Source: Stutzerimonas stutzeri
GTDB taxonomy: Bacteria; Pseudomonadota; Gammaproteobacteria; Pseudomonadales; Pseudomonadaceae
NCBI RefSeq assembly: GCF_013522825.1
Contig: NZ_JAAMQZ010000014.1
Location: 57,853 to 121,852, forward strand
Direction: 5' to 3'
Length of the DNA: 64,000 nucleotides
Part shown: positions 1 through 7,792 of the stretch, in pieces
Numbering within the stretch: the first letter of the stretch is position 1
How the letters are laid out: each line of letters begins with the position of its first letter
Position numbers and translations under genes: made by a program
Notes under the pieces: generated by a model
Database searches by the model: none
What the model saw: only the letters and a program-made list of their open reading frames with translations
Told to the model about the DNA's origin: nothing

Positions 1-266
1 ACCTGATCATTCGTGATCACAGCTTCAACCGCAGACTGCACGAAAGCCTCGACAGGCTGCTGCAGGAGGATTGCCGCCGAATCCCGCTCGAACGGATCGT
101 TCGCGGCTTCTGGTGGCGCGCGCCACTGGCCTTCTTGATCTTCCACTTCCTTCGCCACTTTCCGCAGATGGTGGGCTTTTTCCCGGCACACAAACCCAGG
201 ATGCAGCTGCTCGCCCCCGAGCCGCTGGAACCCGCTCCCACGCCCTTGCAGCGAGACCATCGATGA
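1..266 (+). CDS. clsB: Cardiolipin synthase B-like phospholipase D family protein, C-terminal fragment
   Basis: The window opens inside this gene; the first whole codon is at base 3 and 87 residues remain before the TGA at 264-266. The fragment holds a hydrophobic aromatic stretch (GFWWRAPLAFLIFHFLRHFP) and a basic tail, as at the C-terminus of ClsB/YbhO. The HKD catalytic motifs would lie upstream and are not visible. ClsB-type enzymes make cardiolipin at the inner membrane. The identification rests mainly on context: the next gene starts at 263 inside this gene's stop (ATGA overlap) and is a YbhN homologue, as in the enterobacterial ybhP-clsB-ybhN cluster. Confidence 0.6.
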   Translation, partial: LIIRDHSFNRRLHESLDRLLQEDCRRIPLERIVRGFWWRAPLAFLIFHFLRHFPQMVGFFPAHKPRMQLLAPEPLEPAPTPLQRDHR

Positions 267-1249
267 ACCGACATGCCATGAGTGATGAGCCTCGCAGTGT
301 CTGGAAACGGCGCTGGCCGACAATAAAAAAAGTGCTCACCTATGCCTTCTTCCTCCTGGTCGCCGGCCTGCTGATCGGCCTGGCGCGGAGCCTGGACTGG
401 GCCGAAGTCAGCGAAACCCTGCGCAGCTACAGCGCGCAAACCCTGCTGTTGGCCGGTGGCGCGGCGCTGGTCAGCTATGCCGTGTATTGCTGCTACGACG
501 TTCTCGGCAAGGCCTATGTCGGTCATCATCTGCCGGTCAGGCAGGTCATCCCCATCACCTTCGTCTGCTACGCCTTCAACCTCAATCTGAGTGCCTGGGT
601 CGGCGGCATCGCCTTGCGCTACCGGCTCTATTCACGTCTGGGTCTGGGCACCGCACAGATCACGCGCATCTTCACCATGAGCGTGCTGACCAACTGGGTC
701 GGCTACCTCTGGCTGGCCGGTGCGATCTTCGTCATGGGCTGGATCAAGCCACCGGCGGACTGGCAGATCGGCGCGAGCGCGCTGCGCCTGCTGGGCGTGC
801 TCCTGATCGCGACAAGCCTGCTTTACCTGGGGCTGTGCCGCTTTTCCAAACGCCGGCAGTGGTCCATTCGCGGGCACGAGATCGAACTGCCCTCCTGGCG
901 GCTGGCATTGATCCAGATGCTGCTGGGCGCCGCCAACTGGTCGTTGATGGCCCTGGTGGTGTACTTCATGCTCTCGCGCAATGTCGAGTACCCGCTGGTA
1001 CTGGGTATCCTGCTGATCAGCAGCATCGCCGGGGTGATCACTCATATCCCCGCCGGCCTGGGCGTCATCGAAGCCGTCTTCGTCGCCCTGCTCGCCGGCA
1101 GCATGAGCAAGGGCAGCATCGTTGCCGGACTTATCGGCTACCGCGTGATCTACTTCCTCATCCCGCTGCTCTTCGCGACGCTGGTCTATATCCTGCTCGA
1201 AGCCCGCGCCAAGAAACTACGCAGTTCTTCAGCCCCCACGCATCCTTGA
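263..1249 (+). CDS. ybhN: YbhN-family integral membrane protein (lysylphosphatidylglycerol synthase TM-domain family)
   Basis: A 328-residue polytopic membrane protein. After a basic N-terminus (WKRRWPTIKK) there are about seven to eight hydrophobic segments, the first near residues 25-45. The family (LPG_synthase_TM) comprises flippase-like membrane domains; in YbhN the cytosolic aminoacyl-transferase half of MprF is absent, as here. I chose ATG 263 because it overlaps the upstream stop codon; ATG 278 is an in-frame alternative. The reading frame is open upstream to base 71, but that part is a shadow of the clsB end. The 3' end overlaps the convergent MFS gene by 21 bp. The molecular function of YbhN is not established; a role linked to cardiolipin is inferred from linkage only. 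Confidence 0.75.
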   Translation: MNRHAMSDEPRSVWKRRWPTIKKVLTYAFFLLVAGLLIGLARSLDWAEVSETLRSYSAQTLLLAGGAALVSYAVYCCYDVLGKAYVGHHLPVRQVIPITFVCYAFNLNLSAWVGGIALRYRLYSRLGLGTAQITRIFTMSVLTNWVGYLWLAGAIFVMGWIKPPADWQIGASALRLLGVLLIATSLLYLGLCRFSKRRQWSIRGHEIELPSWRLALIQMLLGAANWSLMALVVYFMLSRNVEYPLVLGILLISSIAGVITHIPAGLGVIEAVFVALLAGSMSKGSIVAGLIGYRVIYFLIPLLFATLVYILLEARAKKLRSSSAPTHP

Positions 1250-2428
1250 GTGAAGGAAGAAGCACAGCGCAAGCGGCGAAGCCAAGGCGATGACCGTACC
1301 GCCGAACAGGGTGATCGCCGTGGGCAGGCCATAATGGTCGGCGATCCAGCCGACACCGAACAGCGGCGCGATGCTGCCGACGTAGCCACATACAAGGTAG
1401 GTGGAAATCAGGCCGGAACGCTGGGCCGGGCTGGCGATGCGGTTGACCATGCTGATCCCGCCCAGCAGACACAAGCCATGACCGAGCGCCGTGGAGCAGA
1501 CGCCGATGATGAACATCAGGCTGGAACCGGCGTTGAAATTGAGGATCAGCAAGGCATTGCTGAGAACGATCGCCAGCAGGCCAAGCAGGCCGCACCAGCG
1601 CACCGGAAGCCGGGCACACAGCAACTGGGTTCCCGCCGAAGCCAGCAGGATCACGCCGATGGCGGTCCCGCTCACCACCGGCCCGTGCCAGGGCAGCATC
1701 TTTTCCAGGAACAACGGTGCCATGGACGCATAGAGGCCGAACACCCCGAAGGCGAAAAACGGACAGGCACAGGTCAGGATAAAAGGCCAGGTATCACTCC
1801 GAGCCGTCCAGGTCAGACGCGGAATAAAAGCCCGCCAACCAAGCCCTGTACCCGTCGTAGCTAGCGCATGGGGTTTGAGCTCGATGCGCAGCAACGCATA
1901 GCCCGCCAGCACGCAAAGCACCAAGGTCGGGATATAGGTCACGACCAGCGGATGCGGCAGCCATTGGCCGATGACCCCGCCGGTAAGCGGCCCCAGCCCG
2001 AAGCCGAAAGCCAGCAGGAAGCTGGTCATCATCGATACCCACTGCGAATTGTCGCCTTTGGATATCTGCATCAACCCTACCGTGGAGCTGGTGACGATCA
2101 GGCTGGAAGAAAGCCCTACGGCAAAGCGCCCGACATTCAGGCTCGACAGGTCCCAGGCGAGCATCGTCAGCAACGTCCCGCACCAGCCCAGCAGCAGCCC
2201 GAGCAGCATCACCGCACGGAAGCCCAAGGTGTCCGACAGACGCCCCATGAACAGCAGGCCACACAAGGCACCCAGCATGTACAGCACATAGATCAGCGAA
2301 ATCTCGCTGGTGCGCAACTGCCAGGCTTCCTGATACAGAGGATAGAGAGGGGAAATGAGCGCCGTTCCCATGACGCCTACGCACATGGCGAAACAGACCC
2401 AGGGAAAGGCTGACCAGTTGTTTTTCAT
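1229..2428 (-). CDS. MFS transporter, DHA1-like (12 TM)
   Basis: A 399-residue major facilitator with about 12 hydrophobic segments. The loop after TM2 carries GRLSDTLGFR, a version of MFS motif A (GxLaDrxGrk), and GRFAVGLSS follows in TM4. The substrate cannot be read from the sequence. Start chosen at MKNNWSAF (2428); an upstream in-frame ATG at 2458 would add ten unlike residues. It converges on ybhN with overlapping 3' ends. It is transcribed alone, with no regulator gene next to it. Confidence 0.8.
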   Translation of the reverse strand: MKNNWSAFPWVCFAMCVGVMGTALISPLYPLYQEAWQLRTSEISLIYVLYMLGALCGLLFMGRLSDTLGFRAVMLLGLLLGWCGTLLTMLAWDLSSLNVGRFAVGLSSSLIVTSSTVGLMQISKGDNSQWVSMMTSFLLAFGFGLGPLTGGVIGQWLPHPLVVTYIPTLVLCVLAGYALLRIELKPHALATTGTGLGWRAFIPRLTWTARSDTWPFILTCACPFFAFGVFGLYASMAPLFLEKMLPWHGPVVSGTAIGVILLASAGTQLLCARLPVRWCGLLGLLAIVLSNALLILNFNAGSSLMFIIGVCSTALGHGLCLLGGISMVNRIASPAQRSGLISTYLVCGYVGSIAPLFGVGWIADHYGLPTAITLFGGTVIALASPLALCFFLHSRMRGG

Positions 2429-2525
2429 TGAATGCCTGCAGAGCTTGAGGCCGGACAAGCATTATGAACGATTCGTCCAGACGGCCTCGACGAATACCGT
2501 AGAGGCCTTACATTACTTGCATTAG

Positions 2526-2546
2526 AAGGCCCGGACGAAGGGCCTT
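2526..2546 (-). terminator. Terminator-like hairpin AAGGCCC / GGGCCTT
   Basis: A perfect 7-bp stem (2526-2532 with 2540-2546) around a 7-nt loop. No clear U tract follows. On the minus strand it sits 27 nt after the stop of the candidate small ORF at 2573-2701 and about 100 nt before the MFS start, so it could separate the two units. Confidence 0.4.
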
Positions 2547-2572
2547 CCAAATGATGAAGATCCGCTATCTAA

Positions 2573-2701
2573 TCAGGAGGTCACTACCTTGGGAGACATG
2601 CTCCGCTTTACGGCGCTGGCCATGTAGTAGTAAGTGACGACTCCGCGACGTGCGTGCTGCAGAGCAAACTCGGCGAGGTAGACCTGATGCGGGAAATTCA
2701 C
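2573..2701 (-). CDS. Candidate small protein, 42 residues, unknown function
   Basis: A GTG codon at 2699-2701 is preceded, five bases away, by GGAGG (minus strand, 2707-2711), a strong ribosome binding site. The frame runs 42 codons to a TGA at 2573. The product is not hydrophobic; it has a YYYM stretch and a basic Ser/Lys-rich tail (KRSMSPK). A hairpin terminator lies 27 nt downstream. I recognise no family. The same frame is open further upstream to 3073, but that part has no ribosome binding site. This could be chance: codon use is only moderately like that of the neighbours. Confidence 0.35.
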   Translation of the reverse strand: MNFPHQVYLAEFALQHARRGVVTYYYMASAVKRSMSPKVVTS

Positions 2702-3111
2702 AATTGCCTCCATTGGCATAACACACTGGTTGCCCCGAGGGTGATGGGGCTGATTGAAAGTCTGCCTTGCCCTGGTTTCTTGTGGAAACAGACAAAGGTC
2801 ATGGGGAAGATTGAACGAATCTATCCATGCACCCCGCCTTTGGGCCTGGCCTGTAACACCATACAGGGCAGGCGAAGCGGCTTTCCCAAGCCTGGCGTGC
2901 CCTGTATGTCTGGTGAGACTGCGCAAAACCGCAGGAGTCACATCTTCCGCCCGCTGAAAGCAGATATTTTTTGCTCTCTGGGCACATGGAGGTAAAAAGC
3001 CAGGATTGGCTGATGAATATATTCGCAACAAGACCGAACACGTTCGGCCCTGCGAGCAGCGCAGGCGGTGCATGGCCGAATACCTACAGCCCTCGACACA
3101 GCAGCAAACGC
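2702..3111. other. Gene-free stretch with a long inverted repeat
   Basis: No convincing gene lies here on either strand. The most visible structure is the inverted pair ATACAGGGCA (2861-2870) and TGCCCTGTAT (2898-2907), with a second short pairing (CAGGC/GCCTG) inside, giving a hairpin of about 47 nt. It could be a structured RNA, a terminator or a degenerate repeat element. Overall base composition is lower in GC than in the flanking genes. Confidence 0.4.
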
Positions 3112-3113
3112 AG

Positions 3114-3131
3114 GGCCGAATTCATTCGGCC
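3114..3131. repeat. GGCCGAAT-TC-ATTCGGCC palindrome (interspersed repeat)
   Basis: A perfect 8-bp-arm palindrome. The same arms recur at 13963-13980 (centre GA) and 55970-55987 (centre TT), always at a gene end or in an intergenic space. Here the palindrome contains the stop codon of opmB: on the minus strand GCC GAA TGA is read straight out of it. Confidence 0.7.
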
Positions 3132-4594
3132 AGCGCTTCCTCGGCCAACTGCTCGCTATGCCAGCCACCGCCCAGCGCCGTCACCAACTGGACGCTGGAG
3201 GTCAGGCGGCTGCCCAGCAAGCTCAGGCTGGTACGTTCGTTGTTCAGCGCGGTGGTCTGCACGGTGACCACGCTGAGGAAATCCACGGTGCCGGCGCGAT
3301 ACTGGTTTTCGATCAGGCGCAGCGACTCCTGTGCGGCCTCCAGCGCTTCGCGCTGCACTTGCGCTTCCTCGGCCATCACCCGCAACTGCACCAGGCTGTC
3401 TTCGACTTCACGGAAACTGTCCAGCACCGTCTGCCGATAGCTGGCCACGGTCTGGTCGTAACTGGCTTCGGCCTGTTCGATCCGCGAGCGGATCAGCCCG
3501 CCATCGAACAGGGTCATGGCGAATTCCGGGCCGATGGACCAGAAGCGATTGGGCGTCTGGATCCAGTCATCCAGGGTGCCGCTGCGATAACCGCCCGCCG
3601 CGCTCAGGCTGAGATTGGGAAACCAGGCGGTCTTGGCCACACCGATTTCGGCATTGGCGGCCATGACAGAACGTTCGGCAGCCGCCACATCAGGGCGCCG
3701 CTCCAGCAGTTGCGACGGCAGCAGACCGGGAATCTGCGGCAGGCGCGGAATATCCTCCGCCTCGGCCACTGACAGCTCCGAAGGCGGCACACCGATCAGG
3801 ACCGCGATGGCATGCTCCAGCTGGGCACGCTGGTATTGGAGATCGATGGCCTGGGCCTGGGTGCTTTTCAGCTGGGTCGTCGCCTGGCTGACATCGGATC
3901 TGGGCACGATTCCGGCACGGTACTGATTCTCGCTGATGCGCAGCGAACGCGCGTAGGCCTGCACCGTGGCGTCGAGCAGGCGCTTCTGGGCATCGAGCAC
4001 CCGCAACTGCAGGTAGTTCTGCACCAGTTCCGACTGCAGGCTCAGCCGCACCGCCGCAAGGTCGGCGGAACTGGCCTGCATGCTTGCGCGACTGGACTCC
4101 AGCCCCCTGCGCAGGCGCCCCCAGAGATCCAGCTCCCAGCTGGCGGCGAAATTCAGATCGTAGCTCTGGGAAACCCCGCCGCCGCCAGCACTGGTGACCG
4201 TGGAGCCATCCGGCAGCGTTGTGGTACTGCTGCCTGTGCCCCGACCGGAACGTGTTTTGCCGACATTGCCGGACAGCGACGGGAAGAAGCCGGCCCTGGC
4301 GCCGCGCACCAGCGCCCTGGCCTGGCGATATTGCGCCTCGGCTGCGGCGAGATTCTGGTTGGAAACATTCAGGCGCTCCACCAGGGCATCCAGTTCGGCA
4401 TCCTCATACAGCTGCCACCATGGCCCGCCAAGAAACTGGTCGGCGGGCGTGGCCGGCTTCCAGCCTTCGGCCTGTTTGAACTCGCCAGCCGTCGGCAGAT
4501 CCGGGCGCTGGTAGTCGGGGCCGAGGGTACAGGCTCCCAGGGACAGGCACATGACCAGCACGGCCAGGGGGCGCAGGGGGAATAGCGAACTCAT
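3122..4594 (-). CDS. opmB: Outer-membrane factor lipoprotein of the MuxABC efflux pump
   Basis: A 490-residue NodT/OprM-family outer-membrane channel. The N-terminus is a lipoprotein signal with lipobox LGAC, the acylated cysteine near residue 22, followed by GPDYQRP, the usual start of mature OprM-type proteins. The two repeated OEP halves are visible (RISENQYRAGIV in the first, RLIENQYRAGTV in the second), as expected for a trimeric TolC-like tunnel. ATG 4594 overlaps the muxC stop (ATGA), so it is the last gene of the operon. The last residues and stop lie inside a GGCCGAAT palindrome, so the extreme C-terminus may have been reshaped by the repeat. Confidence 0.9.
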   Translation of the reverse strand: MSSLFPLRPLAVLVMCLSLGACTLGPDYQRPDLPTAGEFKQAEGWKPATPADQFLGGPWWQLYEDAELDALVERLNVSNQNLAAAEAQYRQARALVRGARAGFFPSLSGNVGKTRSGRGTGSSTTTLPDGSTVTSAGGGGVSQSYDLNFAASWELDLWGRLRRGLESSRASMQASSADLAAVRLSLQSELVQNYLQLRVLDAQKRLLDATVQAYARSLRISENQYRAGIVPRSDVSQATTQLKSTQAQAIDLQYQRAQLEHAIAVLIGVPPSELSVAEAEDIPRLPQIPGLLPSQLLERRPDVAAAERSVMAANAEIGVAKTAWFPNLSLSAAGGYRSGTLDDWIQTPNRFWSIGPEFAMTLFDGGLIRSRIEQAEASYDQTVASYRQTVLDSFREVEDSLVQLRVMAEEAQVQREALEAAQESLRLIENQYRAGTVDFLSVVTVQTTALNNERTSLSLLGSRLTSSVQLVTALGGGWHSEQLAEEALAE

Positions 4595-7500
4595 AGCGGA
4601 TTATCCATTGCGGCATCGGTGCGAACACCACGCCAGCCGTTGAAACGATGGCGCAGGCGGTCCAGGTACAGGTAGACCACAGGCGTGGTGTAGAGCGTCA
4701 GAATCTGGCTCAGGATCAGTCCACCGATGATGGTCAGGCCCAGCGGCTGGCGCATCTCGGCGCCTTCCGCACCGCCCAACAGCAGAGGCAGCGCGCCGAG
4801 GATCGCCGCCAGGGTGGTCATCAGGATCGGGCGGAAGCGCAGCAGGCAGGCACGGCGAATCGACTCTGCCGGCGGCAGCTTGTCGTTGCGCTCGAACTGC
4901 AGCGCCAGGTCGATCATCAGGATGGCGTTCTTCTTCACCACACCGATCAGCAGGAACAGTCCGAGCAGCGAGATCAGGCTGAACTGTTCGCGCATCAGGA
5001 TGATCGCCAGCAGCGCCCCGACCCCCGCCGAAGGCAAGGTGGAGAGAATCGTCAGCGGGTGAATGTAGCTCTCGTAGAGAATGCCCAGCACGATATAGAC
5101 CAGCACCAGGGCGCCGAGAATCATCAGCGGCTGCCCCTGTTGAGTGCTTTCAAAGGCGCTACCGGAACCACCCAAACGCCCCTGCACTTCGCTGGGCATG
5201 CCGATGGCGGCTACCGCGCGCTCGATCGCCCGCGTGGCCTGATCGAGGCTGACGCCGGGCGCCAGGTCGAAGTCGATGTTCTCCGCGGCGAACTGGCCCT
5301 CGTGAGTGACACGGTCCTCTTCGAGGCTGCGTTCGTAGTGGGCGAAGGCCGACAGCGGCACGCGCCGGCCATCGCTGGTGATGACGTTGATCTGCTCCAG
5401 CACCTCGGGATGCTGGGCATAGGCCGGGTCGATCTCCATCACCACCCGGTACTGGTTGAGCGATTCATAGATGGTGGAAATCTGCCTCTGACTGAAGGCG
5501 TTGTTGAGCAGCGTGGTCACCGTGCTCATGTCGATGCCCAGGCGCTTGGCCTCGTCGCGGTCGATCTTCAGGCTGATCTGCTGCGCACCCTCGCCGTCAT
5601 TGGCGTCGATGCTGGTCAGCTCCGGCAAGGCCATCAGCGCCCGCGTCACCAGCGGCGTCCAGGTACGCAAGTCGGCCAGGTCGCTGGCCAGCAGGTTGTA
5701 GGAATACTGCGAACTGCTCTGGCGGCCACCGCCGAACTGCAAATCCTGGTCGGCCATGAGGAACATGCGCCCGCCCGGCACTTTCGGCTGGTTGGCACGA
5801 ATCCGTTCGATGACTTTCTGCGCGGAAATCTTGCGCTCTTCCAACGGCTTGAGCCGGACGATCATGAAGGCATTGTTGATGCCGCCGCTGCCACCGATGA
5901 AGCCGGCGACGCTCTCCACCGCCGGATCGGTCAGCACCGCCTGCCGGTAGATTTCCATCTTCGGTTGCATGACCTGGAACGACAGGCCATCGTCGCCACG
6001 GATGAAGCCCGTCAGCTGGCCGGTATCCTGCTGCGGCAACAGGATTTTCGGCACCTCGATATAGAGGAAGACGTTCAGGCCGATGGTCGCCAGCAGGCTG
6101 ATCAGGGTGATGCGTCGATGCCGCAGCGCCCAGCCCAGGGAGCGGTCGTAATGGCGCAGCAGCCATTGATGAGCATCATGACTCCAGCGATGCAGACGAC
6201 CGTCATGCTCGGGGTCGTGCGGTTTCAGCCAGCGCGCGCAGAGCATCGGCGTCAGCGTCAGCGACACCAGCAGCGACACCAGAATGGCCGCCGCCAGGGT
6301 GATGGAAAATTCGCGGAACAGGCGCTCGACGATACCGCCCATGAACAGGATGGAAATGAACACCACCACCAGCGAGAGGTTCATCGACAGCAGCGTGAAG
6401 CCCACCTCGCGGGTGCCGATATAGGCGGCGCGCATGGGCGGCACACCCTCGTCGATATGCCGGGCGATGTTCTCCAGCACCACGATGGCATCGTCCACCA
6501 CCAGGCCGGCGGCGAGAATCAGCGCCATCAGCGACAGCACGTTGAGCGAGAAACCGAACAGGTACATCACCGCGAAAGTGCCGACCAGCGACACCGGCAC
6601 CGCCAGCGCCGGGATCAGCGCGGTACGCAGCTTGCCGAGGAAGAGGAACACCAGCACGATGACCAGCCCCACGGCGATCAGCAGGGTGCGCTCGGCCTCG
6701 TGCAGGGTGGCGCGGATCACCGGCGAGCGATCCATCGCCACCGCCAGGTTGACGCTGGCCGGCACGATGGCCTGCAGCGCGGGCAGTTCGGCGCGGATGC
6801 CTTCGATGGTCTCGATGATATTGGCGCCGGCCTGGCGGTTGATGATCAGCAGCACGGCGCGGTCATTGTTGAAGAAGCCGTCGTTGTAGCGGTCTTCCAC
6901 CGCATCGCGCACCCTGGCCACATCGCTCAGGCGCAGCGCGGCGCCCTCCTGATGGCGAATGATCAGCGGCAGGTAGTCCTCGGCCCGATGCAACTGGTCG
7001 TTGGCCTGCACCTGCCAGTGGCGATTATCGTCCTCGACCATGCCTGTGGGCCGACGCACGTTGGCGTTGGCGATGGTCTGGCGCACCTCGTCGAGGGAAA
7101 CCCCGTACTGTTCCAGTTGCTGCGGCTGCAGTTCGACCCGCACCGCCGGCAGCGAACTGCCGCCCACCTGCACTTCGCCGACGCCGGGCACCTGCGAGAG
7201 CTTCTGCGCCAGGATGGTCGAGCCGATGTCGTAGAGCTGGCCCTTGTCCAGCACCGCGGAGGTCAGCGACAGCACCATGATCGGCGCCTGCGCCGGATTG
7301 ACCTTGCGGTAGCTGGGCATGCTGCGCATCCCGCTGGGCAGCAGGTTGCGCGAAGCATTGATCGCCGCCTGCACATCCCGCGCGGCGCCGTTGATGTCAC
7401 GCTCAAGGTCGAACTGGATGATGATCCGCGTCGAGCCCTGGCTGCTGCGGCTGCTCATCTGGCTGACCCCGGCGATACTGCCGAGCGAACGCTCCAGCGG

Positions 7501-7695
7501 CGTCGCCACGCTGGAGGCCATGATCTCCGGGCTGGCCCCCGGCAGGCTGGCCTGCACGGTGATCACCGGAAAATCCATGTTCGGCAGCGGCGACACCGGC
7601 AGCAGGCCGAAACTCACCCCGCCCAGCAGCAGGATCGCCAGACTCATCAGCATGGTCGCCACGGGGCGGGCGATAAAGGGGGCGGAGAGATTCAT
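4591..7695 (-). CDS. muxC: RND efflux transporter MuxC (MdtC-like)
   Basis: A 1034-residue inner-membrane RND pump of normal HAE1 length with 12 predicted TM helices. The N-terminus is the typical FIARPVATM. The TM4 motif GLVVDDAIVVLENI contains the paired aspartates of the proton relay. It is one of two RND subunits in the operon, which in Pseudomonas (MuxB/MuxC) and E. coli (MdtB/MdtC) work together in one pump. It starts 97 bp after muxB, and that gap holds a large inverted repeat (7708-7780), unlike the overlapping junctions elsewhere in the operon. Substrates of the family include novobiocin, aztreonam and bile-salt-like compounds; that is family knowledge, not read here. Confidence 0.92.
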   Translation of the reverse strand: MNLSAPFIARPVATMLMSLAILLLGGVSFGLLPVSPLPNMDFPVITVQASLPGASPEIMASSVATPLERSLGSIAGVSQMSSRSSQGSTRIIIQFDLERDINGAARDVQAAINASRNLLPSGMRSMPSYRKVNPAQAPIMVLSLTSAVLDKGQLYDIGSTILAQKLSQVPGVGEVQVGGSSLPAVRVELQPQQLEQYGVSLDEVRQTIANANVRRPTGMVEDDNRHWQVQANDQLHRAEDYLPLIIRHQEGAALRLSDVARVRDAVEDRYNDGFFNNDRAVLLIINRQAGANIIETIEGIRAELPALQAIVPASVNLAVAMDRSPVIRATLHEAERTLLIAVGLVIVLVFLFLGKLRTALIPALAVPVSLVGTFAVMYLFGFSLNVLSLMALILAAGLVVDDAIVVLENIARHIDEGVPPMRAAYIGTREVGFTLLSMNLSLVVVFISILFMGGIVERLFREFSITLAAAILVSLLVSLTLTPMLCARWLKPHDPEHDGRLHRWSHDAHQWLLRHYDRSLGWALRHRRITLISLLATIGLNVFLYIEVPKILLPQQDTGQLTGFIRGDDGLSFQVMQPKMEIYRQAVLTDPAVESVAGFIGGSGGINNAFMIVRLKPLEERKISAQKVIERIRANQPKVPGGRMFLMADQDLQFGGGRQSSSQYSYNLLASDLADLRTWTPLVTRALMALPELTSIDANDGEGAQQISLKIDRDEAKRLGIDMSTVTTLLNNAFSQRQISTIYESLNQYRVVMEIDPAYAQHPEVLEQINVITSDGRRVPLSAFAHYERSLEEDRVTHEGQFAAENIDFDLAPGVSLDQATRAIERAVAAIGMPSEVQGRLGGSGSAFESTQQGQPLMILGALVLVYIVLGILYESYIHPLTILSTLPSAGVGALLAIILMREQFSLISLLGLFLLIGVVKKNAILMIDLALQFERNDKLPPAESIRRACLLRFRPILMTTLAAILGALPLLLGGAEGAEMRQPLGLTIIGGLILSQILTLYTTPVVYLYLDRLRHRFNGWRGVRTDAAMDNPL

Positions 7696-7707
7696 AGCGG
7701 GAAAGCC

Positions 7708-7780
7708 GCTGGAGGCTGAAGGCTGAAGGCTGGACGAATGGAGAGCCGGCCTCTTCGTTCAGCCTCCAGCCTCCAGCGCT
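7708..7780. repeat. Intra-operon inverted repeat built from GCTGGAGG / GCTGAAGG units
   Basis: The arms 7708-7737 (GCTGGAGGCTGAAGGCTG and on to GGACGAA) and 7754-7780 (TTCGTTCAGCCTCC and on to CAGCGCT) are complementary over about 27 bases with a few mismatches, separated by 16 nt. In the mux transcript this forms a long stable hairpin between muxB and muxC. The unit is related to the heptamer array at 55740-55816. Confidence 0.75.
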
Positions 7781-7792
7781 TTTTCGAAGCGG

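Noticed and set aside
2861..2907. tRNA-like or riboswitch structure
   Set aside because: Only one hairpin is evident; no T-loop, CCA end or known aptamer core can be seen.
4648..7719. Very long open frame on the plus strand opposite muxC (over 1000 codons)
   Set aside because: It is antisense to a clear RND transporter, its product is His/Gln/Arg-rich low-complexity sequence, and it is the usual shadow of a GC-rich gene.
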